From contig VYZI01000100.1 in the NCBI GenBank assembly GCA_013397695.1, positions 2,495,565 through 2,559,564 on the forward strand: a stretch of 64,000 nt of DNA, read 5' to 3'. The notes beneath the pieces are model-generated. The model was not told the DNA's origin, ran no database searches, and saw only the letters and a list, made by a program, of their open reading frames with translations. Positions 40,778-53,156 of the stretch are shown here, one piece after another. The first letter of the stretch is position 1. Each line of letters opens with the position of its first letter. The stretch comes from Centropus unirufus. Taxonomy: Eukaryota; Chordata; Aves; Cuculiformes; Centropidae. A program made the translations under genes and the position numbers.

Positions 40778-43700
40778 TCCTAGTATCCTTTTAAGGTCAC
40801 AAACATGTTCAGTGTGCCATGAACTGTTTCCAGTCAAAATATGCTTGACAGATTCTAATTGATACATGCAAAGGGACAATTTTAGTACAGTTTCACACAG
40901 ATACTTCTGTAGCAATTGTGTTTCAAGGGGGCGATGAAACCACAGGGAGGTTTTCCACTATAATAATACTTGGCTGTTTATCTGGGTTCAAGGTTACTTG
41001 GGTTTTACATATTCTTTTGTGGTGGAGGACAACGAGTTTAAGAAGGAAAATACCAAGTATCTTCTAGGTAGGTGACTGCATCATCCTAGAAATTTCTTAG
41101 CAAAACTAATTCAATGGTCTTAGCCCTAAGAGAGCTAGGAAGAGCTCAAGGACACATACATGCTCCTTTGCATTCATGTAATTTCTACTTGAACTATTTG
41201 TTGCTGTGGTACAAGCACGTATAGCAAAGAGATACCATAGGGGTACATTACAGCAGTACCACTAGGGACTCCAACATTGCAGTTACATTGACAACTGCAC
41301 TTAACTCAACGTTAAAATCCTGCTAGTTCACAAGTTAGAGGTAACTTTGGAAACCAAATTCTCACACAATAGCTCTTCAGGGGACAATCAGCAGGAGGAA
41401 AAACATTTTCATTTGGTTTTGACAATCTCATTTGTTTTCTTGGCCTGTTTTTGCTGATAGACACTTCAAACCTAGCACTTGCAGAGTACACACACGCTCT
41501 CGCACACTCACAGGGTACATGTCACCTTTCAAACTTTTAAGCACAACCAGTGATCATTGTTCCTCCTAACCACATTTAGTTCTACAAACAACAATTAAAA
41601 TGTCAAGCTTCGGCAGTTGCATCGATTTTCAAGAGCAGCCTCATACTTGGTTACAGCCTTGACTGGGATGTCTATCTACAGGCTCTACTCTTTCCTTGCC
41701 CTATTCAGATCCAGGACCAATCTTCAGAAGCAGAAACTCTTCAGACTGAAAGACTTTATCAGTTGCATTTGACTCCTAGCATCATCCAGAGGATGCAACA
41801 GAAATAGGGAGTAACTTTCTATCAAACCCCCAAGCTCTGCTTCTCAGCAAGAAAGTACAGTTCTCTAACTGTAAGAGCTGACAGTCCTCCACTCCCACTT
41901 GTAGCAACAAGGCAATTCCTCCCTGTGATGCATTTCCTGCAGTGCAAAAACATTTCAAGCTTCAGTTTCTAACTAGCGTATGTACTTTAATCAGAGCTCA
42001 AGTCCATAGCAGAAGAAGCAACAACAAGCAAGACTGGCAGAGAGTTCATCCTCGTCAAACCTTCCTACATTTGAATAAAAATAGCTACTTGTGCATTAGT
42101 ACTTTGATTCCAGAGTAAGTGTTGAATGGGTACATTAGACGGGTCTAGGGTCTAATATGAAAATTACCATAATAAAATTACGCTGCAGAATAACTCACCC
42201 TCATCATCATTCCTAACTACTAAACTCTAGACTGCTTTGGCTGTACTTCAGTCAAAAAACCAAAAAACAGGGGTTCAGTGAGTGGGTATGCAACCAAAAA
42301 AAAAAGTAAAGGATATGAATAATCAGGAAAGCAACAATACTGTGAAAAACTAAATCTACTCCCTAAATCTTATTCTTGCAAAAATGTATTTTTATAAGGA
42401 GGACGCACCAAGGTATTTTTTTCCAAAATGTTCTAAGCACTGTTAATTATAGAACAAACACCCCTACATTGTTTGTGGAAACCAAGTAAAAGATTTCAAA
42501 GCAAATATGCAAGTAAACTAGTAACTAGTATTTATTCAATTACTGTTTTGTACAAACAAGCAGAGCATTTTAATATCAGTTTGTAAACATTTCCTTATCC
42601 AAACTACATGTTCAGTTGAACATCATCTACATGCAAGTCAGTTGATGAGCACAAACCAAAAATAAACAGAAATAAAGGCTAAAATTCAAAAGAAAAGGGC
42701 CTTAGCACAATAGGGAGCAAAAAAAAAGGATGAAGAAATGCAGGGGAAAAATAAAAGTGGTTGTTTGAATTTTTTATTTGATAAACAACATTACAAAACT
42801 GTCAACCACAGAAATAATAAAAAAATCTACTCGTCTTGCCTAAACTCTGTCGTGGATTGAGAAATGGAAGATTTTTTAAAAGGCTGTCTGTCAAGAAGAG
42901 AAGAAATTAAAGTCTTGGCTGTAATTAAATAGATTGATTCCTCTTCCTCTGGAAGCAGCAGAGCAAGAGCTCCGCTTTGATGGGTCTCAAACTTCCCCTC
43001 TTCTAAGGCTACTGTAGTGAAGACTCACCTGGCTTAAGGCAGGCTGAATTAAGAACAGTGGGAGGACTGGAAACCTGGAGGAATTTCAGCCATTACTTTC
43101 AGGTGTTTCCCTGAGAAGGTAAAGGACTTATCTGGGGAAAGGAGGAATACCATAGCTGAGGATTCATCCCCCTTCCTTCCTGCCAGGGGATTTTCTAGCC
43201 TGGGAGCAACTGCTCTCAGCTGCCTCTTCTCAGCCACGAGATGTGCTTACAAGGCAGGTTGCTGGCCTGTCTTCTATGTAGGAGGTGTGAACAGAAGAGA
43301 GTTTGCTCTTCAAATGCAGGGTTATTATTTTTTTCTGAATAAACTATACAAACTGTAGATCCTATTTAGATGTCTCCCTCAACAGATCCCCTCCCTTCCT
43401 TACCGGGACAGTTAGATTATGCATGAAACTGAGGACATTCATCCTGTACTAAAACATCTTGTTCTTCTCAAGACAGTTTTTAGGCTTCTGATTTTTTTCT
43501 ACCCCAACAGATATTGCTTAAGCAACCATTCAGCTTCCCTCCTAGAATAAGCAAAGCCTGAAGAATTTCTAGGATACAGCATAGTCCCTTAATATAGGTG
43601 CAAATCAGTTGAGTAGTGAACTTGTTTTTACAGCTTCCTTTCAGGTACACTTTTCAACTACTCTGTCCTCTCTGTTAAAGTGCATGTCCCCAGAAGTCTG

Positions 43701-46700
43701 TGCAATCCCATGCCATGCCAGCTGTTCAAAACCCCTGGATAAGCTCCCCTTGAAAGTGCCCTGTCCCACCTGCCTTTGGCCTGCTGGCTGGGCTGGCCAG
43801 CTGCGTCTCTGTGGGACCTACAGGGAGATGGTTTGTCCCAAAGCTCAATAGGCAGCATCTCACGGAAGGAATCTAGGCTCTTCTTTCCCATCTACCTTGT
43901 TTTGGAAATCTTCTGAATGTTATTAGATTCTGCAAGATCTGACCTTTAAAAGTCAGGAGTGCAATTAACCAATCTGGCCAGCTCCACATCTGCAACTCAC
44001 GCTAGCCTAGAAGAGGCAGGAACCAGACAGTTCACTTCTGACTAATGCTATTACAGAGGAACAGGAGGTGGACCCAGACGCTCTAATTAAACTGCAGCAG
44101 ATCTGCTCAGCAGGCTGTTATGATTGAGTGCAAAGCAAAGATACTGTGCGAAGCATGATAGAGTCCCTGTGCCTCATCTAATTCTGTGACATAGCCATTT
44201 TTGTGTTGATTTGCTGGCAATAGAATGTCTTGTAGCTGGCAAAAGCATGAGAAGGTATCCAGAGAAATGGTGATCCTCCGCCACCAATACTCTGGCTCAG
44301 CTCTATACTAACTGACTGTGTCAAAACCAGTGTGTAAAAGCATGTCTGGGATGGAAGGAAAGGCAGTGTAGCCAGGAGATTGCTTTCATTCTCTGTGTGA
44401 GTGACTCTCTGCTTTGCTTTAATATGTATGTCAGAAATAACCCTGCAAATAGGAATGCCCCTGAAGATCAGAGTTATTTCCTCCAGTCTGACCTAGTGTT
44501 TCTTTGGTGTAGATGAACATCTAGGCTTTAGAGCCTCTTGCCAGTGCAAAATGATCATTCCTCTCTCTCCCTGTCCCATCTACTTTAGATATGGACTTAA
44601 ATGGCAAAACGGAAATTCGTCAGAAAGGTGAATCTTGCAGCTCTATTGGCCTTTGCTTTTTTTCTGGTATGTCAGACGAATTGAATTGTGGACTGCATTT
44701 GTCTGTGTCAGTGTTTGCTCTTTTCTCTGCAGGGCTGTTTTAAATCCCTTCATCCCCCAGCCTGTATCGATACTGAGAGTTGCCCTGATTCAGGCACAGG
44801 ATATTGTACTACTTTATCTTGCAGAAAAGCATCGTTAGTTAGCATGTTTACCTCTGTGGAAACAAAAAGCCTTGTAACATTTTCATACTTGCTCCTGATT
44901 TGTCTGGTGTTTCTCACCTGTACTTTGCTGTCCCATAGCATTGGTCTCTCATTCCACAGTAATGCACAAAACTTCCAATTCTTTTAACTTAAGAATATTT
45001 AGATATACTGTTGATAAAACCTATAACAAAATCTAAACTGACATAGGTGCATTTGTACTTACAAAGCTAGTAGGAGTTGTCCCTCTTCTTGAAAATAATA
45101 AAATTATAGAAATTGCAAGTGATATACAGGGACTGAGAATCAAAGTTTTTAACATATGCATGTCCCTAGACCTGAAAATAAGTGCCGGGATACTTAGTGC
45201 TTCTGGAAAATCTGATTAGTCTCCTATTTGCATTTTAAGAGCTTATATATACTAATGCTCATGAAGAACTTTCAACTGAGGCTGATTTTGGATCATGGCC
45301 TTTGGATAAAAAAAAATGTCTAGCCTCACTGATGTGACAGGAAAATCTTTTAAGAGCCTCTAAAAGATTTCCCAGTCTTTTACGTTGGGGTCATCCATGA
45401 TTTTGACAACCATAGACCAAGTTATTATAGGAATTTGCTCAGAGTGGACTTTTGGAAAGAATATTCTTTATGATGTTATAGAGCAGTGGAACTTTTTTGT
45501 TTTTTTTGCCAGGACAGTTAAAAAAGACCCATAGGCCATCAGCTGTGCAGCCATGCCCCAAGCTTATGGAGTGGCTAGATACTTATTAACTCCCTTTTTA
45601 TGATACTTGCTCTTTTCCTGATCAAAGGAGGAAGAAATGTGTGCTTACTCCAAGTCAAGTCCTACTGGATAAAAACATAAGAAAGTTTATCTACTACCTA
45701 ATCTTTTCAAATGGCATTCAAGTTAATTTAATTTGTCTTAAATCTACACTTCTTCTCTGTTTGGCTGGATCACAACTTACTTGCCCATGTTTGAAGATCA
45801 AGACTCACACAGACCGTGAGGTCTAAGGTCTGGTGCCAAATACAACTGATGCTATCTGGATGAATAAGGGGAAAGACAGGATATGGGAACATTATTACCA
45901 AGAAGTAGTTCAAAACAAAGTGTAAATGTATCATTTTTTCTTTTAAGATCTTTCTAGGGGAAAAACAAATCTCTCATAAAGGGCAGGAAAATAATGACAG
46001 AATGATCAACCAGATGGATGGGAAAACCTGCCTTGAAATTTTACCAATATTTTAAGTATTTCAGATTTCCTTTCAGAAATATGGGAGGTGAGGATTGGGT
46101 GGGGCAAGAGCCTAAAATGGCAGCATTTTTATTGCCTAGTAAAATCTGTGCCAACAAGGCCAATGTATGAGAGTTGTAATGATACTCATTTTTCTCTGCA
46201 TACTCCCTGTAGTTCCATTACATAAATGTAACTACCCTCTTCCCCCATCAGGCCTATGATTGTACTAAAACAATATTTCTACCATGATCCCTTTGGCACA
46301 CGACCCTGTGATACCTCTTTGGATTGACTAGTTGCCTATTACTGTTTACAGTGCATCCATCTGCTATTCGTTCGCAATTCTGGTTGCAGCAAGTGGGAAT
46401 TTAGCTCAAGTCTGGTGGAGCGAGACCATAATGAAGCAAAGCTGGGTCTAATCCTAGCTAGTTGCTAGTGTCCGTGTTTTGTTAGCTGTGTGTTTATGGG
46501 CGTTTGTGGGATGTTGTTTTCTTACTCTGTTAGGCTACATGCTTTCTTTAGTAATTAGAGTAGGAAAGATCTGCTGGCATAAATAGATGAAGCCTTTGGC
46601 TTAGTGAGAATACCACAAGAGACAGGTAAGCGCTTGGAGTAAAGCCTTTGGCCAAAAATGGCACTTATAAAGTATGCACTTCCAAGGGAACTAAGCCTGC

Positions 46701-49700
46701 CAACACCTTCCACAGCGGTGCCTTAAGACCACACCACACACCCCCAGCAGTAACTGGTGGAGCAACAGCAGTGCTCCCCCCTGGCACCATCTAGACAGTT
46801 GTAGAAGCTTCAGGCAAGCAGGTGAGCAATTAAAGAATAGGGAGAAATAGTACCCAGCTGGTTTTCAAGGAGTTCCCCGCCAAAACAGTTGGAATTTGGC
46901 CTAACAAACCTTTTCTCAGTGAGGAGTAAGCCTATCCACATAAGAGCAATTGATAAATAAGTTGTACTTTCATTTATATGGGAGATGATTTTTCTGGCCA
47001 CAGGCAAGCCTTTCAGGGCCATGAACAGCAAAGCAAACACTCAGGCCTTAAGATGAGTATCTAGTGAAACATTTACAAGAACCCTGACACGGGGGACTTG
47101 GAGAGATGGAAAGCTCTCTGGGCTGTGTGACACAGGAATTTAGCCTGAGCTGCCTTGTTTCCAGCTATTGCAGACACAGGGATTTCAGTCTAACTTCTTC
47201 CTTGTATGGGTGGGGCTGCTGCTCATATCAATTTGAGAACATTACTTATCGCACCTAAACAACTCCCCAGAGGCACGAGCTTCAACCTACAGAGAGACAA
47301 AGCTGTTGATGACTTCAGTGGGTTGTGCCTCAGGCTCCATTCAAGGATGGAAGAATTCAGTACAAAAGTCATCCCAGAAATATATAGCTATGTTGAGCAA
47401 TGGCAGGACATTCCCAGCTGTTGAACAATTTAACAGCCCAGACAAAGAGAGTCTCCTGATGTATGTTCCTCTAGGAATATTCTGTGGCATGTGAGTTGTG
47501 TGCCCTTTCCGTGTGAATTTCATTTCCAGGATTGTTTTTCTCTTATCCTGTAAATGCTTTCTGTCAGAGTGGCTTATCTGACAGTATGTTGCAATGAGCC
47601 TTACTGCTTCTCTGTTTTCCCAAAGACTCACTCCTGGCCTTGTTATCTCCTCTATCAATGAGTGATGTAACTTTAAATATACTTTATCTACTCAAAATGA
47701 GAGCACATGTGTCTCTTTTCTAATCAAACCATACTCATTCCTTTAGAACAATGAATTATTCATCTCTTCTTACCACTTCTCATGCTTTTTTCTGGGTTAA
47801 ACCCTGAAGAACGGGAAGGGAGGAATAACAAAATTCCTTTCCCAGCTCTGTCCTGGGTAACAGTGGTGAGAGTAGGAATACTGCCTTGACTGCTTATGCT
47901 TCAGGATAACAGGTAGGGCAGATAGAGCAGCTCATACTGCCTGGAGCAGGAGCATGACAGAGCAGTGCTGCTGGGTGATGGAAGCAGGATCCTGATGGCT
48001 TTTGTTGTCCTGCCCTAGGGGAGGCATGCACATGTTACTGGGACTCCATGACATCTGCCACAGGTGGATAGGCAGGAGGTGCCATGGCCATCCCAGGTGC
48101 TCTGCTGTCTAAATGGCAAGCCCACAGGGCAGGCCAATACCTGTAAGTGGAGGTTAAAGACCATGTCTTTTCTTCTAAATAAAACCAAAGCAATAAAGAG
48201 GGGACCAGACTACTTTGAAAATAACCCTTGCTTTTGTAAAAAAAAGGTGAGCAAAGCACTCAGCTTTGGCTGAAGGCAGCCAGAGCTGAGGAGTTCATAC
48301 CATCCTGCAGCAAGGGTCACTTGTAAGACCACAAGACTCATCTTTATTTCCTAGGAAGAGTATGTCAAGTTGCATCAGGGAAGTTAAAAAAGCCAGCTTA
48401 ATTTCCCTCCATTTTTAAAAGCATTAAAGAACTGCTGCTTATAGAATATTTTTGCTGTGTGTACACAGCTAATTGAAAATGCAGTTTCTAATAAAAGGTT
48501 AAATCAAAGGAATGCTTTCTTTAAAGGTAAATCCGTGAAAGCATCATTTCAGCATCCAAGTAAAAAGTTCTATTTATTTTTCTGAAACACTTCTGCTTTG
48601 TCAGCATCAGCCTATCTGCTGTGATAATCCATCTATCCCAGCAGCAGGACCATTACACCCAGGTTCCAGATAAAACTGAGGAATGTGCAGAGACACTAAA
48701 GACCACATTCTTCAAAAGCTGCTCAAGGGCTGAAAGAGGAAGATAGATCACAAAAGAAATTTTAAAAAATGCCCTAGTGTACATGAAAACACCAGGTGTA
48801 GGGCATGTTTTCTCCAGCACCAAAGCCAATTTAAGAATTTCCTACCTTTCCCACAAGAGCACCTTCTGCTCTTAGTTTGGCCACTTCAGCTGTTGGAGGC
48901 ACTGTGCCTTTCTCCGAATCAGTAGGTTGATCAGGGTTAATAAAAATAACCAGACTTGGGGAAAGAGCATCTTTTGAATCAGGACAATTTCATTAATTCT
49001 ATCTAAAGCTCATCCCCAGAAACACATGAATCAGCATGGATGGATGGGTGGACTCGGAGACGTGCAGGCTGGGGAGTGACAACAAGAGATTTGGTGGGGA
49101 AAGACTGCAATAAGAACATCGGGAAGGGCAGCCTTAGAGACCAACACCATTTAAATGCTCTTGAGCATCACACTGACTTCCTCTCTGCCTTGCCAGGCAC
49201 ACTAATAGCTTTGAAAGTGTAATCACCCATTATTCTGGGCAAAACCAAACAAAAGCATGGTGAACCAAAGAATGTAAACCATGTCTCAGACTGGCTCCCT
49301 AGCCTCTGCGTCGGCCTTCATTATGAGAAATTGGAGGTTTTTTTACTTACCAAATTGTAGATGCCCAGGGCTGTGTTTCTTCACAGCTCATATGCTGTCA
49401 TTGTGAATGGCTAAGCAAACACAGATTTCTGCAGGCAGTATATGGCCCTCTGTGGTGTAGTAACAGGAAAAATAAATGTATATTACTTCATTCAAATTCT
49501 GGAAGAGAAATTTGAATTGTTTATATTCTCTCTGCTTACTCTGAAATGATCATGGGATGAATCTGAGGAATTGCTCTTAAAAATAAAGCAGTAAAAGAAA
49601 AACTTGGTGATGAGTTGTTTGTCACACTGGCCTGAGAAAATCATCAAAGCTAATATCAACATAATTGCAAACTTTCTCAGTCTTGAAAAATCTCTGAGCA

Positions 49701-50380
49701 CCTGACACTTATCCACTATGGTGGCATGTACCTACCAAACTTCTGGAGGGAAGATAGGATCCTAGCAGGCAGAGGTGACACAATACACTAGCAAAACTAG
49801 CATGGAATCTTTAAGGTCCCACTGGAACAAACAGGAAATTGATGCTTGCAGTCTCATGGAAAAGGAATGAAGAAAACCCTATCTCTAAGGTCACTTTACA
49901 CTGGGTAAACCACTGAATGATAATGACTGGAAGATGTCTGAATATATGACTTGTTATCTTTGCTATCTTGTGCAATTTCCATGGACAAGAGACTCTCACG
50001 TGGATATACCCCAAAAATATGACGTTCTAGGTCATTATTCCACATGAATAAATGTAGCAGAGCCTCCTCCTACTATAGACTTTTAACTAAATATAGCTAA
50101 TTAGCTAGCCGAGACGAGAAGAACACTCCCTGTAGACATTATGCTCCGAAGAGGCAGGGCCAGGTCTCCTGGCAGCTGTGATGAACATCATAAACTAAGT
50201 TATGTTAATCCTCTGAGTTTCAGACTTGAGATAAGTCAGAGGTTTTACAGCATCCATTATCTACTACTGTGATTTTTATTTTGTTTGAAGACATATGATG
50301 TTTATTAGCAGAATGCCCTTAAGCACTGAAAAATGAAAGCAGAAATTTACCATTTAAATCTAGATTATGCTTTCCTCCCA

Positions 50381-50392
50381 ACACACACACAC
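50381..50392. repeat. Short (AC)6 microsatellite
   Basis: Six AC units. Confidence 0.8.
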
Positions 50393-50921
50393 ATAATTTT
50401 AAAGTTTACTCTGAAGAGTTCCCAGGATTCTGCATCCTGATTCCAAGCAGAAGGCTAATAATAACCTCTACATTATTATAGGCACCAAATGAGTACTCAT
50501 AAAACTGCAGTTGCAACCAGAGATATGAGTTGATAATTGTTTATCAAAACATTGAAATAGTTCAAAATTCACTTAATTTTGTCACTAGTATTGGGAACCA
50601 AGCCCACCACACTGCAGTATACTGTCTAGATCACTTTGCAGTGTTTACTTTTGCCCATTGTAACCTGCCATAGGTCCGATAGGGAATCATTACTTCCAGG
50701 TTCTGAAATGAATTAATCTTCTTACTGACAGTGGTTGTATGGGATGAGCAGTGATATGGTCAGGCCGATCACTAGTTAGGCTTCAGATTTAAACAGGCTT
50801 TAGGACTAGTGAGTTATGTTGCTCTCCACACATGTCTGCTTTTCCAGCCTGCTCCACAAAAGAGGTGATGCTGCAGGTGAGACTGTTGGATACCATTAGG
50901 TGGCTACCAGACCTGTTTCTC

Positions 50922-50948
50922 TTGGGTTGGTTTGGGTTTTTTTTTTTT
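50922..50948. repeat. G/T-only tract ending in poly(T)
   Basis: TTGGGTTGGTTTGGG followed by twelve T bases; reverse complement of the A/C tract type. Confidence 0.8.
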
Positions 50949-51345
50949 AGCATGCCTAAAGCGTGTTAGAAGACCTTTATTCAGACTGAACTTTCTTCTG
51001 CAGCTAACCACTTCTCCCCTGTGCGACATACTTCTTTGTACTGTGAGAAAAATGCATGTGGTGCATAGCATTTAACTTGCATTTTACTTCAATTGTTGAA
51101 CTCAGACTTTCAATCCTTCATTTTTCTTGTTCTTCAGTATTGCAAACCCTACTGTGGAAATAATACCTTTGTCTCTTAAAGAGTTTCTCAGCTCCTGCTG
51201 CTGTTGCCTCTTAGTTCTCTATGTGTAATGGCAAAGCTGTTACTGTAAAAAATAATTGCTGGTACAAGCAAAAGTTCAAGATTCCAGGTGGCAAGCTAGT
51301 AACAGGAGCATATGTCTTAACAATGCAGAGAAAAGGAGGGAAGGT

Positions 51346-51377
51346 AAAAAAAAACAAAAACAAAACCAAAAAAACCC
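51346..51377. repeat. A/C-only low-complexity tract
   Basis: A runs separated by C, such as AAAAACAAAACCAAAAAAAC. Confidence 0.8.
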
Positions 51378-53058
51378 ACAGATAAAATATGAGAGCATAT
51401 GTCCATTAGGACATATGCTACCACTTTTCATGAGATGCTAGAGGCAGCTGGAAGATGATACACTGCGTTGCTAGTAACTAGTCACACAAGCCTGCAAACC
51501 CTTGTGTCTGTCTGATGTATCTGTTCTCACATGCCTTTCTCCATTCATTCTTCTTGGAACTTCTCCAGGTGCCTGTTTCAGGTACTTGGCAAAGGGCCTG
51601 ACAGAAAGAAAACAATTTATTATATTCTGCCTTTAAAATTCCAGGTAGCCAAGAAGCTGCAGTGCAACATCAACCAAGAGCAAAATTTGTAATGTATTAG
51701 CTCCCAAAAAAATTGTATTGTGCACTGTATTACAAAGAGATAACATTTATCAATGCTTATGTCATCAGACTCATAAAAAAAGAGGATCATGAAAAATCCA
51801 TGAGTCAGTTTTCAGTGTATTTTGTTGCCCTAGTTCTTCATTTCCCTGTGACATAGACCCCTTATAGGCATGCATCTATTGATCGATGAGCCACAAAGCA
51901 CTTAGTGGGACAATACAGACTTCTAGTTTTCACCCAAGCTGCTTTGTCAAAGGAATTGCATAAGGCATGTGATCTTTCAAAATTTTCCCCTGTAGCCTAC
52001 TTCAGCTGGATTGTAATTACAATGTAAAGATTTTCCAGATTATCTGACATTTCCATTTCCAAACCCAGGGAGCCAGGGTATGCATGTAAAATAAATGAAA
52101 ATATATCCTAGAGAAAGACATGGAACTGCTTGATTTTCATTTGATATGAGCTGTAGTTTCATCCAATACTGTAGACATGAATTTAAAATAAAATGAGAAA
52201 ATTATTAGTCAGGCTGAGAAGAGAGTGATAGTCTGCTCAGACTCGGTGTACACAGAAACAGCCAGTGCTGTGTGCCAAAATGAACTAGGAAGCTCTGCAT
52301 CCCTTTGCATCACTGGATTTTTGAGGCAAATGAGAGAAGGTACATTTTATGCCATTTTTAGTTACCATTTGTACTGATGTAAGTACCTTTTTGCCACCCT
52401 AGAGGTAAGGAATACAGGCAGTGATCCAGCACTAATGCTAACTGCCCTCTCATTCAGGCTGAGTCACCAGGACCTGATAAAACCCTGATTTTAATAAGCA
52501 CTCTAATTCTTCAGCCTAGCAGCTATGGATTATGTTGCATCTTTCCAGACTGGGTTTCTCAGATCAGGACATACCCTGGGAAACAAAAGGTCTTTTGCTC
52601 CTGGCAGAACCAGCAGTGAGTAGGATAGTGATACACCAGCCACCCCCCAAAACTATCAGGCGCTAACTCCAGGATGAAGAACATTTGTTCTCTGAGCTCC
52701 TTACCAGCAGCCTCCCACTTAGGCAGGAGTAGGGATTTATGACCAGGTTGCTACCGACAGCCAGGTTGCTCCTGCAGAACAGCGGGACCTTGTAGATGAG
52801 CCCCTACGCTACCCATGGATTGGCAGAGGATGGGCTTTTCACTTTGTTGGAAAAATTTCTTCATCTTCAGGCATGAGACCGTGCTCCCTGCCCTACTCAG
52901 TGGGAAAGGGATCCATTGGTCTCCCAGGAAGCGGCAGACCTTCTCTAATAAGGCAACTTCACGTCTCTGCCCTTTCTTCCAGTTCATACTATTCATCTCT
53001 TGCCTTCTGAGCATGGGAAATGAGAGCCAGGATCAGAGCAAGAGCTGAAGGAGAGTCT

Positions 53059-53156
53059 TAAAACAAAAAAATAACAACAAATATTTAAAAAACCTACAAC
53101 AAAACAAAATAAATAAATAAAAAATATTTTAAAAAAAAACAGAAAAACAACAAAAC
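53059..53156. repeat. 98-bp A-rich tract
   Basis: Mostly A with scattered C and T (AACAAC, AATAAATAAATAA, A9). It is the longest low-complexity tract of the window and directly follows a GC-richer block at about 52,560-53,050. Confidence 0.85.

Larger units (their letters stand above)
36620..52550. other. Intron stretch without recognised gene
   Basis: Unique sequence with short tandem and low-complexity tracts listed separately. The 131-codon open frame at 39,583-39,978 (+) has no recognisable domain. GC content rises locally near 43.7-43.9 and 47.9-48.1 kb without forming a CpG island. Confidence 0.55.
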
